Below, piece by piece: positions 24,424-33,013 of a stretch of DNA of 36,750 bases. Position 1 is the stretch's first letter. Each line of letters starts with the position of its first letter. Under the pieces are notes generated by a model. That model saw only the letters and a list, made by a program, of their open reading frames with translations. It had not been told where the DNA came from and ran no database searches. The position numbers were made by a program, and so were the translations under genes. The stretch comes from Candidatus Pullilachnospira intestinigallinarum (lineage in GTDB: Bacteria > Bacillota > Clostridia > Lachnospirales > Lachnospiraceae), in assembly GCA_018711275.1 (NCBI GenBank), contig DVIN01000049.1, forward strand, positions 1 through 36,750, read 5' to 3'.

Positions 24424-26316
24424 ATGAGTGAATTCAAGATGACGACTTTGGAAGAAATGGAGGCTGCAACCGCCCGTCTTCTGGAAACCGGTGAGAAAGT
24501 CGGAGCTGACGCCTGGCAGCTTCGTGTAAAGAGACAGACCCCGCACTGCAAATTCGGTGAGCAGGGTATCTGCTGCCGGATCTGTTCTATGGGACCCTGC
24601 CGTATCACCCCGAAGGCTCCGAGAGGAATCTGCGGATGTGACGCTCACGGCATTGTGGGACGTAATTACCTGAAGTTTACCGCCGGCGGAGCTGCAACGC
24701 ATTCCGATCACGGTCGTGAGATCTGCCATACGCTGTATGTATCTTCTGCGGATGGATGCTATAAAGTAAAGGATCCCGAGAAACTGATCCGCATCGCCAA
24801 AGAGTGGGGAATTGAGACAGAAGGAAAAGATATCTATGATCTGGCTCATGAGGTTGCCGAGACCGGTCTTATGGAGTACGGAAAACCCTTCGGAACCCAG
24901 AGATTTTTAAAGAGAGCTCCCGAATCCCAGCAGAAACTGTGGGAGGAGAACGAGCTGGCGCCTCACGCCATCGACCGTGAGATTTCCCGTTCCTTACATA
25001 TGACACACATGGGATGTTCCTCTCTTCCGGAGGCGCTGGTAAAACAGTCTCTGCGCGCCGGTCTGTCTGACGGATGGGGCGGATCCATGATGGGAACCGA
25101 GTTCTCCGACGTTCTGTTCGGAACTCCCAAGCCGGTGGACACCGAGGCAAACCTGGGTGTTATGGTTGCGGAAAATGTCAACATCGTGGTACACGGACAT
25201 GATCCGAGCCTTTCCGAGATGATCTGCGAGTACGCGGATGATCCGGAGATGATCGCATACGCGAAAGAGATGGGAGCAAAGGGCATCACCGTATCCGGCG
25301 TATGCTGTACCTCCAATGAGGTGGCTATGCGCCGCGGAATCCCCATGGCAGGAAACTTCCTGCAGCAGGAGAATGTGGTGCTGACAGGCGCCTGCGAGGC
25401 CATTGTGGTGGATGTACAGTGTATCTTCCCGGCCCTCGGACCCTTAAGCAAATGCTTCCACACCAAATTCGTTACCACTTCTCCCATCGCGCAGATGCCG
25501 GATTCTGAATTCGTAAGATTCAGCGCCGAGACCGCGGCGGAGAATGCAAAAGCTATCGTAAAGATGGCCATTGAGAACTTTAAAAACAGAAAACCGGAGC
25601 TGGTTCATATCCCGGATATGAAGCAGAAAGCTACGGTTGGATATTCCGTTGAAGCGATTGTAAAAGTACTGGACGGCGTAACCAACTCTCAGGTTGATGA
25701 AACCGGAACCACAAAGCCGCTGCTGGACTGCATTACCTCCGGCGTTATCCGCGGCGCCGTGGCCATGGTAGGCTGCAACAACCCGAAGATCCGTCCGGAC
25801 TACGCGCACATCGAGCTGATGAAGAAATGTATCGAGAACGATATCATCATCATTGCTTCCGGATGTTCTGCACAGGCAGCCGCAAAGGCCGGTCTGATGG
25901 ACAAGGCGGCCAAGGATCTGTGCGGCGCCGGACTGAAACGTGTCTGCGAGCTGGCTGACATTCCGCCGGTACTTCATATGGGATCCTGTGTGGATATCAG
26001 CCGTATGATGGTTCTGGCAGCGACACTGGCAAAAGATGCCGGTCTGCACATTTCTCAGCTCCCGGTAGTGGGATGCGCTCCGGAGTGGATGTCTGAGAAA
26101 GCTGTTTCCATCGGAAATTATGTAATTGCCACCGGTATCGATACCTTCTTGGGTGTGGATCCGTATGTGGCCGGTTCCGATCAGATGGCTCAGCTTCTGA
26201 CAGAAGGAACGAGACAGTGGTGTGAGGCTGCATTTACCGTTGAGACGGATATCGAAAAATTAGTAGACCTGATGATTGCAAGAATCGAGGAGAAGAGAGC
26301 GGCTCTGGGAATCTGA
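24424..26316 (+). CDS. cooS: Carbon monoxide dehydrogenase, catalytic subunit
   Basis: A 630-residue Ni-Fe CODH that interconverts CO2 and CO and passes CO to acetyl-CoA synthase (also called acsA). The B/D-cluster cysteines are at the N-terminus (C42, C50, C51, C54, C59 in CKFGEQGICCRICSMGPCR). Further Cys-rich C-cluster segments include GVCCTSNE, VAMVGCNNPK, IIASGCSAQA and MGSCVDISRM. Length matches family members. GAGGAGG precedes the ATG by 6 bases. It is followed by its maturation ATPase cooC and by acsB. Confidence 0.97.
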   Translation: MSEFKMTTLEEMEAATARLLETGEKVGADAWQLRVKRQTPHCKFGEQGICCRICSMGPCRITPKAPRGICGCDAHGIVGRNYLKFTAGGAATHSDHGREICHTLYVSSADGCYKVKDPEKLIRIAKEWGIETEGKDIYDLAHEVAETGLMEYGKPFGTQRFLKRAPESQQKLWEENELAPHAIDREISRSLHMTHMGCSSLPEALVKQSLRAGLSDGWGGSMMGTEFSDVLFGTPKPVDTEANLGVMVAENVNIVVHGHDPSLSEMICEYADDPEMIAYAKEMGAKGITVSGVCCTSNEVAMRRGIPMAGNFLQQENVVLTGACEAIVVDVQCIFPALGPLSKCFHTKFVTTSPIAQMPDSEFVRFSAETAAENAKAIVKMAIENFKNRKPELVHIPDMKQKATVGYSVEAIVKVLDGVTNSQVDETGTTKPLLDCITSGVIRGAVAMVGCNNPKIRPDYAHIELMKKCIENDIIIIASGCSAQAAAKAGLMDKAAKDLCGAGLKRVCELADIPPVLHMGSCVDISRMMVLAATLAKDAGLHISQLPVVGCAPEWMSEKAVSIGNYVIATGIDTFLGVDPYVAGSDQMAQLLTEGTRQWCEAAFTVETDIEKLVDLMIARIEEKRAALGI

Positions 26317-26384
26317 TGATTTCGGAGTTGACTGCCGGTTTTCGCTGATCTGCAGGTCGAAAAGACTGAAGGTGGATGAAAGAA

Positions 26385-27164
26385 ATGAAAATTGCGGTTA
26401 CAGGAAAAGGCGGTGTGGGTAAAACCACATTCGCCGCAACCCTGGCCCGGCTTTACGCGGAGGAAGGACGCCATGTACTGGCGGCAGATGTGGATCCGGA
26501 TGCCAATCTGGGTCTGGCTCTGGGGTTCTCCGAGGAAGAGCTGGAAAGTATTGTTCCCATCAGCAAGATGAGAAAGCTGGTGGAAGAGCGTACAGGCGCA
26601 AGCCCGGACAACAAATTTTACCGTATCAATCCGAAGGTGGATGACATTCCCGACGCATACGGAAAAGTATGCAACGGCGTCAAACTTCTGGTGTTGGGAA
26701 CGGTGGAGACGGGAGGCGCCGGCTGTGTGTGTCCGGAGCATGTGATGCTGAAACGGATCATCAACAACCTGGTGCTTCACAGAGGCGATGTGGTTGTGCT
26801 GGATATGGAGGCAGGCCTGGAGCATCTGGGCCGCGGAACCACGGAAGGCATGGATCAGTTTATCGTGGTGATTGAACCCGGCTCCCGCAGCGTGCAGACC
26901 TATAAGAATGTAAAGCGTCTGGCGGAGGATCTGGGAGTGAAACAGGTTCATGTGGTGGCCAACAAGGTACGGGACGAGAAGGATGAGGAATTTATCCGGA
27001 AGCATATACCGGCAGAGGATCTGCTGGGCTTCGTCCACTATAACACCGAGATCATGGATGCGGACCGTCAGGGGTGTTCCCCTTACGATTACAGCAGATC
27101 TGCAGTAGAGGAGATCCGCAGTATAAAAAAGATCATTGATAAAATCGATGACTGCAATGAATAG
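26385..27164 (+). CDS. cooC: CO dehydrogenase nickel-insertion ATPase CooC
   Basis: A 259-residue MinD-type ATPase with the deviant Walker A GKGGVGKTT (7-15) and a CxC pair at C114/C116 (GCVCPEHV). That pair binds Ni or Zn at the dimer interface in characterised CooC. It loads nickel into the CODH C-cluster. The ATG at 26385 is chosen over 26376 because AAGGTGG is at the right distance only for the former. It ends 12 bases before acsB. Confidence 0.95.
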   Translation: MKIAVTGKGGVGKTTFAATLARLYAEEGRHVLAADVDPDANLGLALGFSEEELESIVPISKMRKLVEERTGASPDNKFYRINPKVDDIPDAYGKVCNGVKLLVLGTVETGGAGCVCPEHVMLKRIINNLVLHRGDVVVLDMEAGLEHLGRGTTEGMDQFIVVIEPGSRSVQTYKNVKRLAEDLGVKQVHVVANKVRDEKDEEFIRKHIPAEDLLGFVHYNTEIMDADRQGCSPYDYSRSAVEEIRSIKKIIDKIDDCNE

Positions 27165-27176
27165 GAGGAAAAGACA

Positions 27177-29306
27177 TTGACATTATTTGAGAGAGTATTC
27201 AATGGAAACAACGCTGTTTATGGCCTTACTGAGCAGGCCATTGACGGAGCAATCGCTCAGTACGGAGAGGAGAAGGCAGTCAGCTTTCCTGACACCGCTT
27301 ACAGCCTTCCCTGCTACTATTCTGTAACCGGTGTGAAGGTTACAAACCTGAAAGAGCTGAAAGAGGCCCTTGGCGTTGTGAAAACTCTGATGACCAGAGA
27401 ACCCCGCTTAAACGACGCGTTCATGTCCGGTGTTGCCACCGCTCTGTGCGCGGAGTTCATCGAGGCTCTGAAATATATTGACGGCGCTGCTCCCTATCAG
27501 CAGCCGCTGTACGGCCATCTGCCGGATGCTGTGATCCGTGAGCTGGGTGTGCCGCTGGTAACCGGAGATATCCCCGGTGTTGCTGTTATCCTGGGTTCCG
27601 CTCCTACCGTACAGGAAGGCGTGGATCTGGTGAAATCCTATCAGGCACAGGGTATCCTGGTGACTCTGGTAGGCGGTATCTGTGATCAGGTGGCTGAGGC
27701 CGGTATGAATACCGGAGCCAATGTGCGTGTAATCCCCCTGGGCAAGGACGTGACTGCGGTAATCCATGTGGTGTCCGTAGCACTGAGAGCCGCCCTGATT
27801 TTCGGAAATATCACTCCCGGCGATTCCAAAGCCCTGATGGAGTACACCATGCAGCGTGTACCGGCATTTGTCAATGCCTTCGCGCCGCTGGATGACGTGA
27901 TTGTTGCCTGCGGAGCCGGCGCTATCGCTCTGGGCTTCCCGGTAATCACCAATGAGACCGAGAATATCTTCCGTGTACCCAAGAGCCTGATTGTACAGGA
28001 AGACGTGAGCAAGTTCAACGCCACCTCCCTGGAAGCCCGTGACATCAAGATCAAGATCACCAAGATTGATATCCCGGTGGCCTTCGCTTCCGCTTTCGAG
28101 GGAGAGATTATCCGCCGCGGCGATATGCAGGTGGAGTTCGACGGATCCCGCGTGGACTGCGCCGAGCTGGTACAGACCAAGGACGCTTCCGAGGTGGAAG
28201 ATCACAAGATCACCATCGTGGGACCGGATGTGGACGAGATGGAGCTGGGAAGCAAGAACAGCATCGCTTATGTGGTGGATGTTGCCGGAAAATCCATGCA
28301 GCCTGATTTCGAGCCGGTTATCGAGCGTAAGTTCCATAACTACATCAACTGCATCGAGGGTGTATATCACACCGGCCAGAGAGATATGCAGAGAATTCGT
28401 ATCAGCAAGAACGCCTTTGCCGCAGGCTTCCGTCTGAAACACATCGGCGAGGTGCTGTACGCTTCCGTTAAAAACGAGTTTGAGGCTGTTGTTGACAAAT
28501 GTCAGGTAACCATTTACACCGACCCCGCAGAGTGTACAAGAATTCGTCACGAAGTGGCTATCCCCACCTTTGAGAAACGTGATGACCGTCTGAACAACCT
28601 GACCGATGAGTCTGTAGATGTATACTACAGCTGCATCCTGTGCCAGGCATTCTCCCCGTCCCACGTATGTGTGGTAACTCCGGAGAGACTGGGACTGTGC
28701 GGCGCCGTTTCATGGCTGGATGCAAAGGCTACCAACGAGCTGGATCCCAACGGACCCTGCCAGGTAATCACCAAAGAGCGCCCCATCGATGAAAGAATCG
28801 GCGAGTACGAGGATGTCAACGAGGCAGTGAAGAAGTTCTCCCAGGGTGCTCTGGAAGACGTTTCCCTGTACTCCATCATGGAAAAACCCATGACCTCCTG
28901 CGGATGCTTTGAGTGTATCTGCGGAATCGAGCCCTTCTCCAACGGCGTCTGCATCACCAACCGTGAGTATGCCGGCATGACTCCTCTGGGAATGACCTTC
29001 CCCGAACTGGCATCCATGACAGGCGGCGGAGTTCAGACTCCCGGATTCATGGGCCATGGAAAACATTTCATCGGTTCCAAGAAGTTCATGAAAGCAGAGG
29101 GCGGTGTTGCCAGAATCGTATGGATGCCCAAGGAGCTGAAAGAGACAGTTGCCGAGAGACTGAATCAGACAGCAAAAGAGCTGTACGGAATTGACAACTT
29201 CACGGATATGATCGGTGACGAGACCATCGCCACGGATCCGGAGACCCTGGTAGAGTTCCTGACCGAAAAAGGTCATCCGGCTCTGGGAATGGATCCGATG
29301 ATGTAA
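27177..29306 (+). CDS. acsB: Acetyl-CoA synthase, CODH/ACS catalytic subunit (TTG start)
   Basis: A 709-residue acetyl-CoA synthase that joins a methyl group, CO and CoA. All six A-cluster cysteines are present (C486, C489, C498, C508, C575, C577) with the spacing of the Moorella enzyme. It also shares FPVITNE, HTGQRD, GGVQTPGFMG and the ending HPALGMDPMM. Translation starts at TTG: AGGAGG lies 8 bases upstream, the next Met is about 70 residues in, and N-terminal similarity to known ACS begins at this point. It lies 12 bases after cooC. Confidence 0.97.
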   Translation: MTLFERVFNGNNAVYGLTEQAIDGAIAQYGEEKAVSFPDTAYSLPCYYSVTGVKVTNLKELKEALGVVKTLMTREPRLNDAFMSGVATALCAEFIEALKYIDGAAPYQQPLYGHLPDAVIRELGVPLVTGDIPGVAVILGSAPTVQEGVDLVKSYQAQGILVTLVGGICDQVAEAGMNTGANVRVIPLGKDVTAVIHVVSVALRAALIFGNITPGDSKALMEYTMQRVPAFVNAFAPLDDVIVACGAGAIALGFPVITNETENIFRVPKSLIVQEDVSKFNATSLEARDIKIKITKIDIPVAFASAFEGEIIRRGDMQVEFDGSRVDCAELVQTKDASEVEDHKITIVGPDVDEMELGSKNSIAYVVDVAGKSMQPDFEPVIERKFHNYINCIEGVYHTGQRDMQRIRISKNAFAAGFRLKHIGEVLYASVKNEFEAVVDKCQVTIYTDPAECTRIRHEVAIPTFEKRDDRLNNLTDESVDVYYSCILCQAFSPSHVCVVTPERLGLCGAVSWLDAKATNELDPNGPCQVITKERPIDERIGEYEDVNEAVKKFSQGALEDVSLYSIMEKPMTSCGCFECICGIEPFSNGVCITNREYAGMTPLGMTFPELASMTGGGVQTPGFMGHGKHFIGSKKFMKAEGGVARIVWMPKELKETVAERLNQTAKELYGIDNFTDMIGDETIATDPETLVEFLTEKGHPALGMDPMM

Positions 29307-29309
29307 TTG

Positions 29310-29399
29310 ATGAATCCCGGTTCGGGTGCGGGAAGGGGTCCTGCGGCTTCTTCCCTCCCATCCGTATCGGTTATTCATACCCTTCCGGCCGTACCGGAA
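29310..29399 (+). other. Hairpins between acsB and acsD
   Basis: ATGAAT (29310-29315) can pair with ATTCAT (29373-29378), enclosing GGGAAG/CTTCCC (29330-29335 with 29350-29355). A separate TTCCGG/CCGGAA hairpin lies at 29383-29399. There is no T-run, so readthrough to acsD is expected; a role in mRNA stability or processing is possible. Confidence 0.5.
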
Positions 29400-29487
29400 A
29401 GGTCATACATAAACTTTAGCTTATAAAAATGAAGCCCTGCGTCAGTAAATCGGGCTCCATGAAAAAATTCAAAGGAGGCTAATGAGA

Positions 29488-30426
29488 ATGCCGTTTAATC
29501 GCAAACCCCAGAAGTTTAATGCATCCATCAAAGAAGTAACTATCGGATGCGGTGAAAAAGCAGTCACATTAGGAGGCGAAAGTGTATTCCCCTTCTATAC
29601 CTTTGACGGTGACATGAAGAATGCTCCCAAGGTAGGAGTGGAAATCTCCGATATGGGAATTCCGGAAGTGGCCGGAATCAAAGCATATTACGAAGGATGT
29701 ACAACGATGGCCGAAATCGCCAAGAAGGCAGCCGCCATGGAGGGTGCTGATTTTGTATGCCTGCGTCTGGAAGGCGGAGATCCCAACGGGGCAAACAAAT
29801 CCACCGAAGAGCTGGTAGCTATCGTAAAAGAAGTGGCAGATGCCATTGATGTACCGCTGGCCGTTGAAGGCTCCAAGAACGTGGAGAAAGACGCTGAACT
29901 GCTGCCGAAGGTGGCAGAGGCTCTGCAGGGTAAGAACGCGCTGATCCTTTCCGCAAGAGAAGAGGATTATAAGGCAGTTGGCGCAGCAGCCGGTCTGGCA
30001 TACGATCAGAAAGTGGGCGCTGAGTCTGCCGTTGATATCAACCTGGCAAAACAGCTGAACGTTGTGGTAACACAGCTGGGCGTAAAGCCGGAGAGCATCG
30101 TAATGAACGTTGGATCCGCAGCGGCCGGATACGGATATGAGTATGTGGTTTCCACCATGGACCGTATCAAAGCGGCAGCTCTGGCCCAGGGCGATGCAAT
30201 GCTTCAGATGCCGATTGTTACACCGGTTTCTTCCGAGACCTGGAATGTAAAAGAGGCAATGGCCTCCGAGGCAGATATGCCGGAGTGGGGACCTGTAGAA
30301 GAGCGCGGAATCTCCATGGAAATCATGACTGCTGCAGCAGACCTGGCTTCCGGATCTGATGCCGTAATTGTAATGCATCCTCAGACTGTGGCAACGATTT
30401 CTAAAATGATCAAAGATTTAATGTAA
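29488..30426 (+). CDS. acsD: Corrinoid iron-sulfur protein, small subunit
   Basis: A 312-residue TIM-barrel subunit of the corrinoid Fe-S protein, which carries the methyl group from AcsE to AcsB. It starts MPFNRKPQKFNASIKEVTIG and contains VFPFYTFDG, FVCLRLEGGDPN and LGVKPESIVMNVGSAAAGYGYEY, all typical of AcsD. The ATG at 29488 gives a 9-base gap from AAAGGAGG; the ATG at 29482 would be only 3 bases away. It is followed by acsC after 31 bases, its obligate partner. Confidence 0.95.
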   Translation: MPFNRKPQKFNASIKEVTIGCGEKAVTLGGESVFPFYTFDGDMKNAPKVGVEISDMGIPEVAGIKAYYEGCTTMAEIAKKAAAMEGADFVCLRLEGGDPNGANKSTEELVAIVKEVADAIDVPLAVEGSKNVEKDAELLPKVAEALQGKNALILSAREEDYKAVGAAAGLAYDQKVGAESAVDINLAKQLNVVVTQLGVKPESIVMNVGSAAAGYGYEYVVSTMDRIKAAALAQGDAMLQMPIVTPVSSETWNVKEAMASEADMPEWGPVEERGISMEIMTAAADLASGSDAVIVMHPQTVATISKMIKDLM

Positions 30427-30457
30427 GATAATCGAGAGAACAGGAGGATAAAAGATT

Positions 30458-31816
30458 ATGGCATTAACAGGTATTCAGATTTTTAAAATGTTACCGAAGA
30501 AAAACTGTAAAGAATGCGGATGCCCCACATGTATGGCATTCTCCATGAAAGTGGCGCAGGGAGCCATGAAGATCGAGCAGTGTCCGTATGTTTCCGAGGA
30601 AGCAAAGGCTGAGCTGTCCGAGGCAACCGCACCGCCGATGAAGACCATCAAAGTAGGATGCGGAGAAGGGGAGTATACCCTGGGCGGCGAGACTGTTCTG
30701 TTCAGACATGAGAAAACCTTCGTGAACAAAACCAGATATGCGGTCGCTCTTTGCAGCTGCATGGATGACGCGGAGATCGACGCGAAGATCGCCGCAATTC
30801 CTGCTGTGGACTATGAGCGTATCGGCGAGAGAATGCATGTGGAGATGATTTATGTAAATTATGACGCTGCTTCCGGCACCGACAAATATCTGGAACTGGT
30901 GAAGAAAGCGGCCGCTACCGGAAAAACTCTGGTTCTGGGCTGCGATGATGTGGAGGTTGCGAAAGCGGCTCTGGAGATCTGCAAGGACGGAAAACCGGTT
31001 CTGAACGGAGCGAACGCATCCAACTACGAGGCGATGAACGAGGCTGCCAAGGCTGCAGGTGTTGTTCTGGGTGTTGGCGGAGCCAGCCTGGATGAAATTT
31101 ATGACACGGTTGCCGCTCTGGAAAAAGCCGGCAACAAGAACCTGGTGATCGACGCCACCGGCGCTTCTCTGAAGGAAACTTACGGAAATGCCGTTCAGAT
31201 TCGTCGGGCGGCTCTGAAGGATCAGGACAGAACCTTCGGATATCCCACCATCGTAAATACTGTAAAACTGGCCAAGGGCGACAGATATATGCAGGAAGCT
31301 CTGGTATCTCTGTTCACCATGAAATACGGTTCCATCGTAGTTCTGGAGAACCTGGGCTACGCAGAGGCTCTGCCGCTGTTCGGTCTGCGCCAGAACGTAT
31401 TTACCGATCCGCAGAAGCCCATGAAGGTTGAGCCGGGTCTGTATCCGCTGAACGGAGCAGATGAGAATTCTGTCTGCGTAACAACCGTTGACTTCGCGCT
31501 GACCTACTTCGTGGTATCCGGCGAGCTGGAGAGATCCGGTGTTCCGCTGAATCTGGTAATCAACGATGCAGGCGGACTTTCCGTACTGACCTCCTGGGCA
31601 GCTGGAAAGTTCTCCGGAAATTCCATTTCCGCCTTCATCAAGGAGAACATTGAGAGCAAGGTAAAATCCAGAAAACTGATCATCCCCGGAAAAGTTGCCG
31701 TACTGAAAGGTGATCTGGAGTCCAAGCTGCCGGGCTGGGAGATTATTGTGGCTCCCCAGGAAGCTGTACAGCTGGTGAAATTCCTGAAAGATCTGCAGGA
31801 AGCAGGCGAGATCTAA
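30458..31816 (+). CDS. acsC: Corrinoid iron-sulfur protein, large subunit
   Basis: A 452-residue subunit with the N-terminal 4Fe-4S motif (C17, C20, C22, C25 in NCKECGCPTC, plus C42 in EQCPYVS), a TIM barrel, and a C-terminal corrinoid-binding domain (about 330-450). The cluster supports reductive activation of the cobalt. AGGAGG lies 9 bases before the ATG. It follows acsD directly and precedes acsE across two hairpins. Confidence 0.96.
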   Translation: MALTGIQIFKMLPKKNCKECGCPTCMAFSMKVAQGAMKIEQCPYVSEEAKAELSEATAPPMKTIKVGCGEGEYTLGGETVLFRHEKTFVNKTRYAVALCSCMDDAEIDAKIAAIPAVDYERIGERMHVEMIYVNYDAASGTDKYLELVKKAAATGKTLVLGCDDVEVAKAALEICKDGKPVLNGANASNYEAMNEAAKAAGVVLGVGGASLDEIYDTVAALEKAGNKNLVIDATGASLKETYGNAVQIRRAALKDQDRTFGYPTIVNTVKLAKGDRYMQEALVSLFTMKYGSIVVLENLGYAEALPLFGLRQNVFTDPQKPMKVEPGLYPLNGADENSVCVTTVDFALTYFVVSGELERSGVPLNLVINDAGGLSVLTSWAAGKFSGNSISAFIKENIESKVKSRKLIIPGKVAVLKGDLESKLPGWEIIVAPQEAVQLVKFLKDLQEAGEI

Positions 31817-31828
31817 AAAGTATGGGTT

Positions 31829-31889
31829 CCGGGACATGAAAATGTCCCGGCCCTGCAAGTTCCGGGAAGTGGAGAACCCCTTCCGGATA
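31829..31889 (+). other. Two hairpins between acsC and acsE
   Basis: A perfect 9-bp stem with a GAAA tetraloop (31829-31837 with 31842-31850) is followed by a second stem near 31860-31889 (TCCGG with CCGGA, one bulge). Neither has a T-run. GNRA-capped stems are stable and often mark processing or decay boundaries. Confidence 0.55.
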
Positions 31890-31920
31890 ATATTACAAGC
31901 TTTTAAAAAGGAGAAAGACT

Positions 31921-32706
31921 ATGGCAAAATTTGTTACAATCGGTGAAAGAATTCACTGCATTTCCCCGGTAATCCGCAAAGCTATGGAAGAGCGTGATCC
32001 GGAACCGATCCTGAAACGTGCGAAAGAGCAGCTGGATGCCGGCGCTACCTATCTGGATGTAAACATCGGACCGGCTGAGAACGACGGCGAGGATCTGATG
32101 AAATGGGCAGTAAAACTGCTGCAGGAGAATTTTGACAATGTTCCCCTGGCTCTGGATACGGCAAACAAAAAAGCCATTGAGGCCGGTATTTCCGTATATA
32201 ACAGAAGCAAAGGAAAACCCATCGTGAACTCCGCGGATGCCGGCGGAAGAATCGAGAACATCGATCTGGCTGCTGCCAATGACGCGATTGTTATCGCTCT
32301 TTGCTCCGCGGAAGGTATTGCCAAGGACAATGACGAGCGTATGATGCACTGTCAGAACATGCTGGAGAGAGGTATGATGCTGGGTATGGAGCCTACCGAT
32401 CTGTGGTTTGATCCGCTGTTCCTGGTTGTTAAGGGAATGCAGGAGAAACAGATGGAAGTTCTGGAGGCCATCAAAATGTTCAGCGATATGGGTCTGAACT
32501 CCACCGGCGGTCTGTCCAATAACTCCAACGGTATGCCGAAGAACATTCGCCCGATCATGGATTCCGCTCTGGTAGCCATGGCTATGATGCAGGGTCTTAC
32601 CTCCGCTATCGTGAATCCCTGTGATCTTCGTCTGATGGAGACGATCAAATCCTGTGACGTATTTAAAAACAATACTCTGTACGCAGATTCCTATCTGGAG
32701 CTGTAA
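31921..32706 (+). CDS. acsE: 5-Methyl-THF:corrinoid iron-sulfur protein methyltransferase
   Basis: A 261-residue TIM-barrel methyltransferase of the pterin-binding (DHPS-like) family that moves the methyl group from methyl-THF to the cobalt of AcsC/AcsD. Visible are TIGERIHCISP, GATYLDVNIGPAE, PLALDTANKKAIEAG, PIVNSADAG, and GLNSTGGLSNNSNGMP, which contains the catalytic Asn region. Length matches Moorella AcsE (about 262). AAAGGAG precedes the ATG by 7 bases. It is the last gene before a strong terminator. Confidence 0.96.
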   Translation: MAKFVTIGERIHCISPVIRKAMEERDPEPILKRAKEQLDAGATYLDVNIGPAENDGEDLMKWAVKLLQENFDNVPLALDTANKKAIEAGISVYNRSKGKPIVNSADAGGRIENIDLAAANDAIVIALCSAEGIAKDNDERMMHCQNMLERGMMLGMEPTDLWFDPLFLVVKGMQEKQMEVLEAIKMFSDMGLNSTGGLSNNSNGMPKNIRPIMDSALVAMAMMQGLTSAIVNPCDLRLMETIKSCDVFKNNTLYADSYLEL

Positions 32707-32778
32707 GAGTCAGGTTTAAACCGTGGTTTTTGTCTGAAAAGCCGCGGAAGATTTCCGATACTTTTTTGTAAATCGGGG

Positions 32779-32824
32779 AAGCCCGAAGCTGTCCTGAGGG
32801 ATATGCTTCGGGCTTGTTTTTTTT
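32779..32824 (+). terminator. Strong intrinsic terminator closing the acs operon
   Basis: A perfect 11-bp stem (32779-32789 with 32805-32815), a 15-base loop and a run of eight T (32817-32824), 73 bases after acsE. Confidence 0.93.
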
Positions 32825-32911
32825 GCGTAAGGACAGGAAAAATGCGGAAGAAAAGCATCCGGATTTATGCCGGAAGGTCTGTTAAATTATTGGCAAAATC
32901 GGGCGTTTGCA

Positions 32912-32940
32912 TTGACGGTTTGCACTAAATGTGGTATCTT
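32912..32940 (+). promoter_or_regulatory. Promoter of acsV
   Basis: TTGACG (32912-32917) and TATCTT (32935-32940) are 17 bases apart, with TGG before the -10 (extended type). It lies between the acs terminator and acsV, and implies a start near 32947. The 307-base gap holds only this promoter and the terminator. Confidence 0.7.
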
Positions 32941-33013
32941 TAAAAGGACATATATATGTGATTTTGCTATGACGATAGCAGAAAATGATTTTCCAAAAGA
33001 GAGGCTTAAATCA

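Noticed and set aside
29310..29345. tRNA-like GGTTCGGGT segment after acsB
   Set aside because: No acceptor, D or anticodon arms can be built around it.
32867..33013. Longer N-terminus for AcsV
   Set aside because: The extra 49 codons include the promoter and likely transcription start, and similarity to ferredoxin-like domains begins at 33014.
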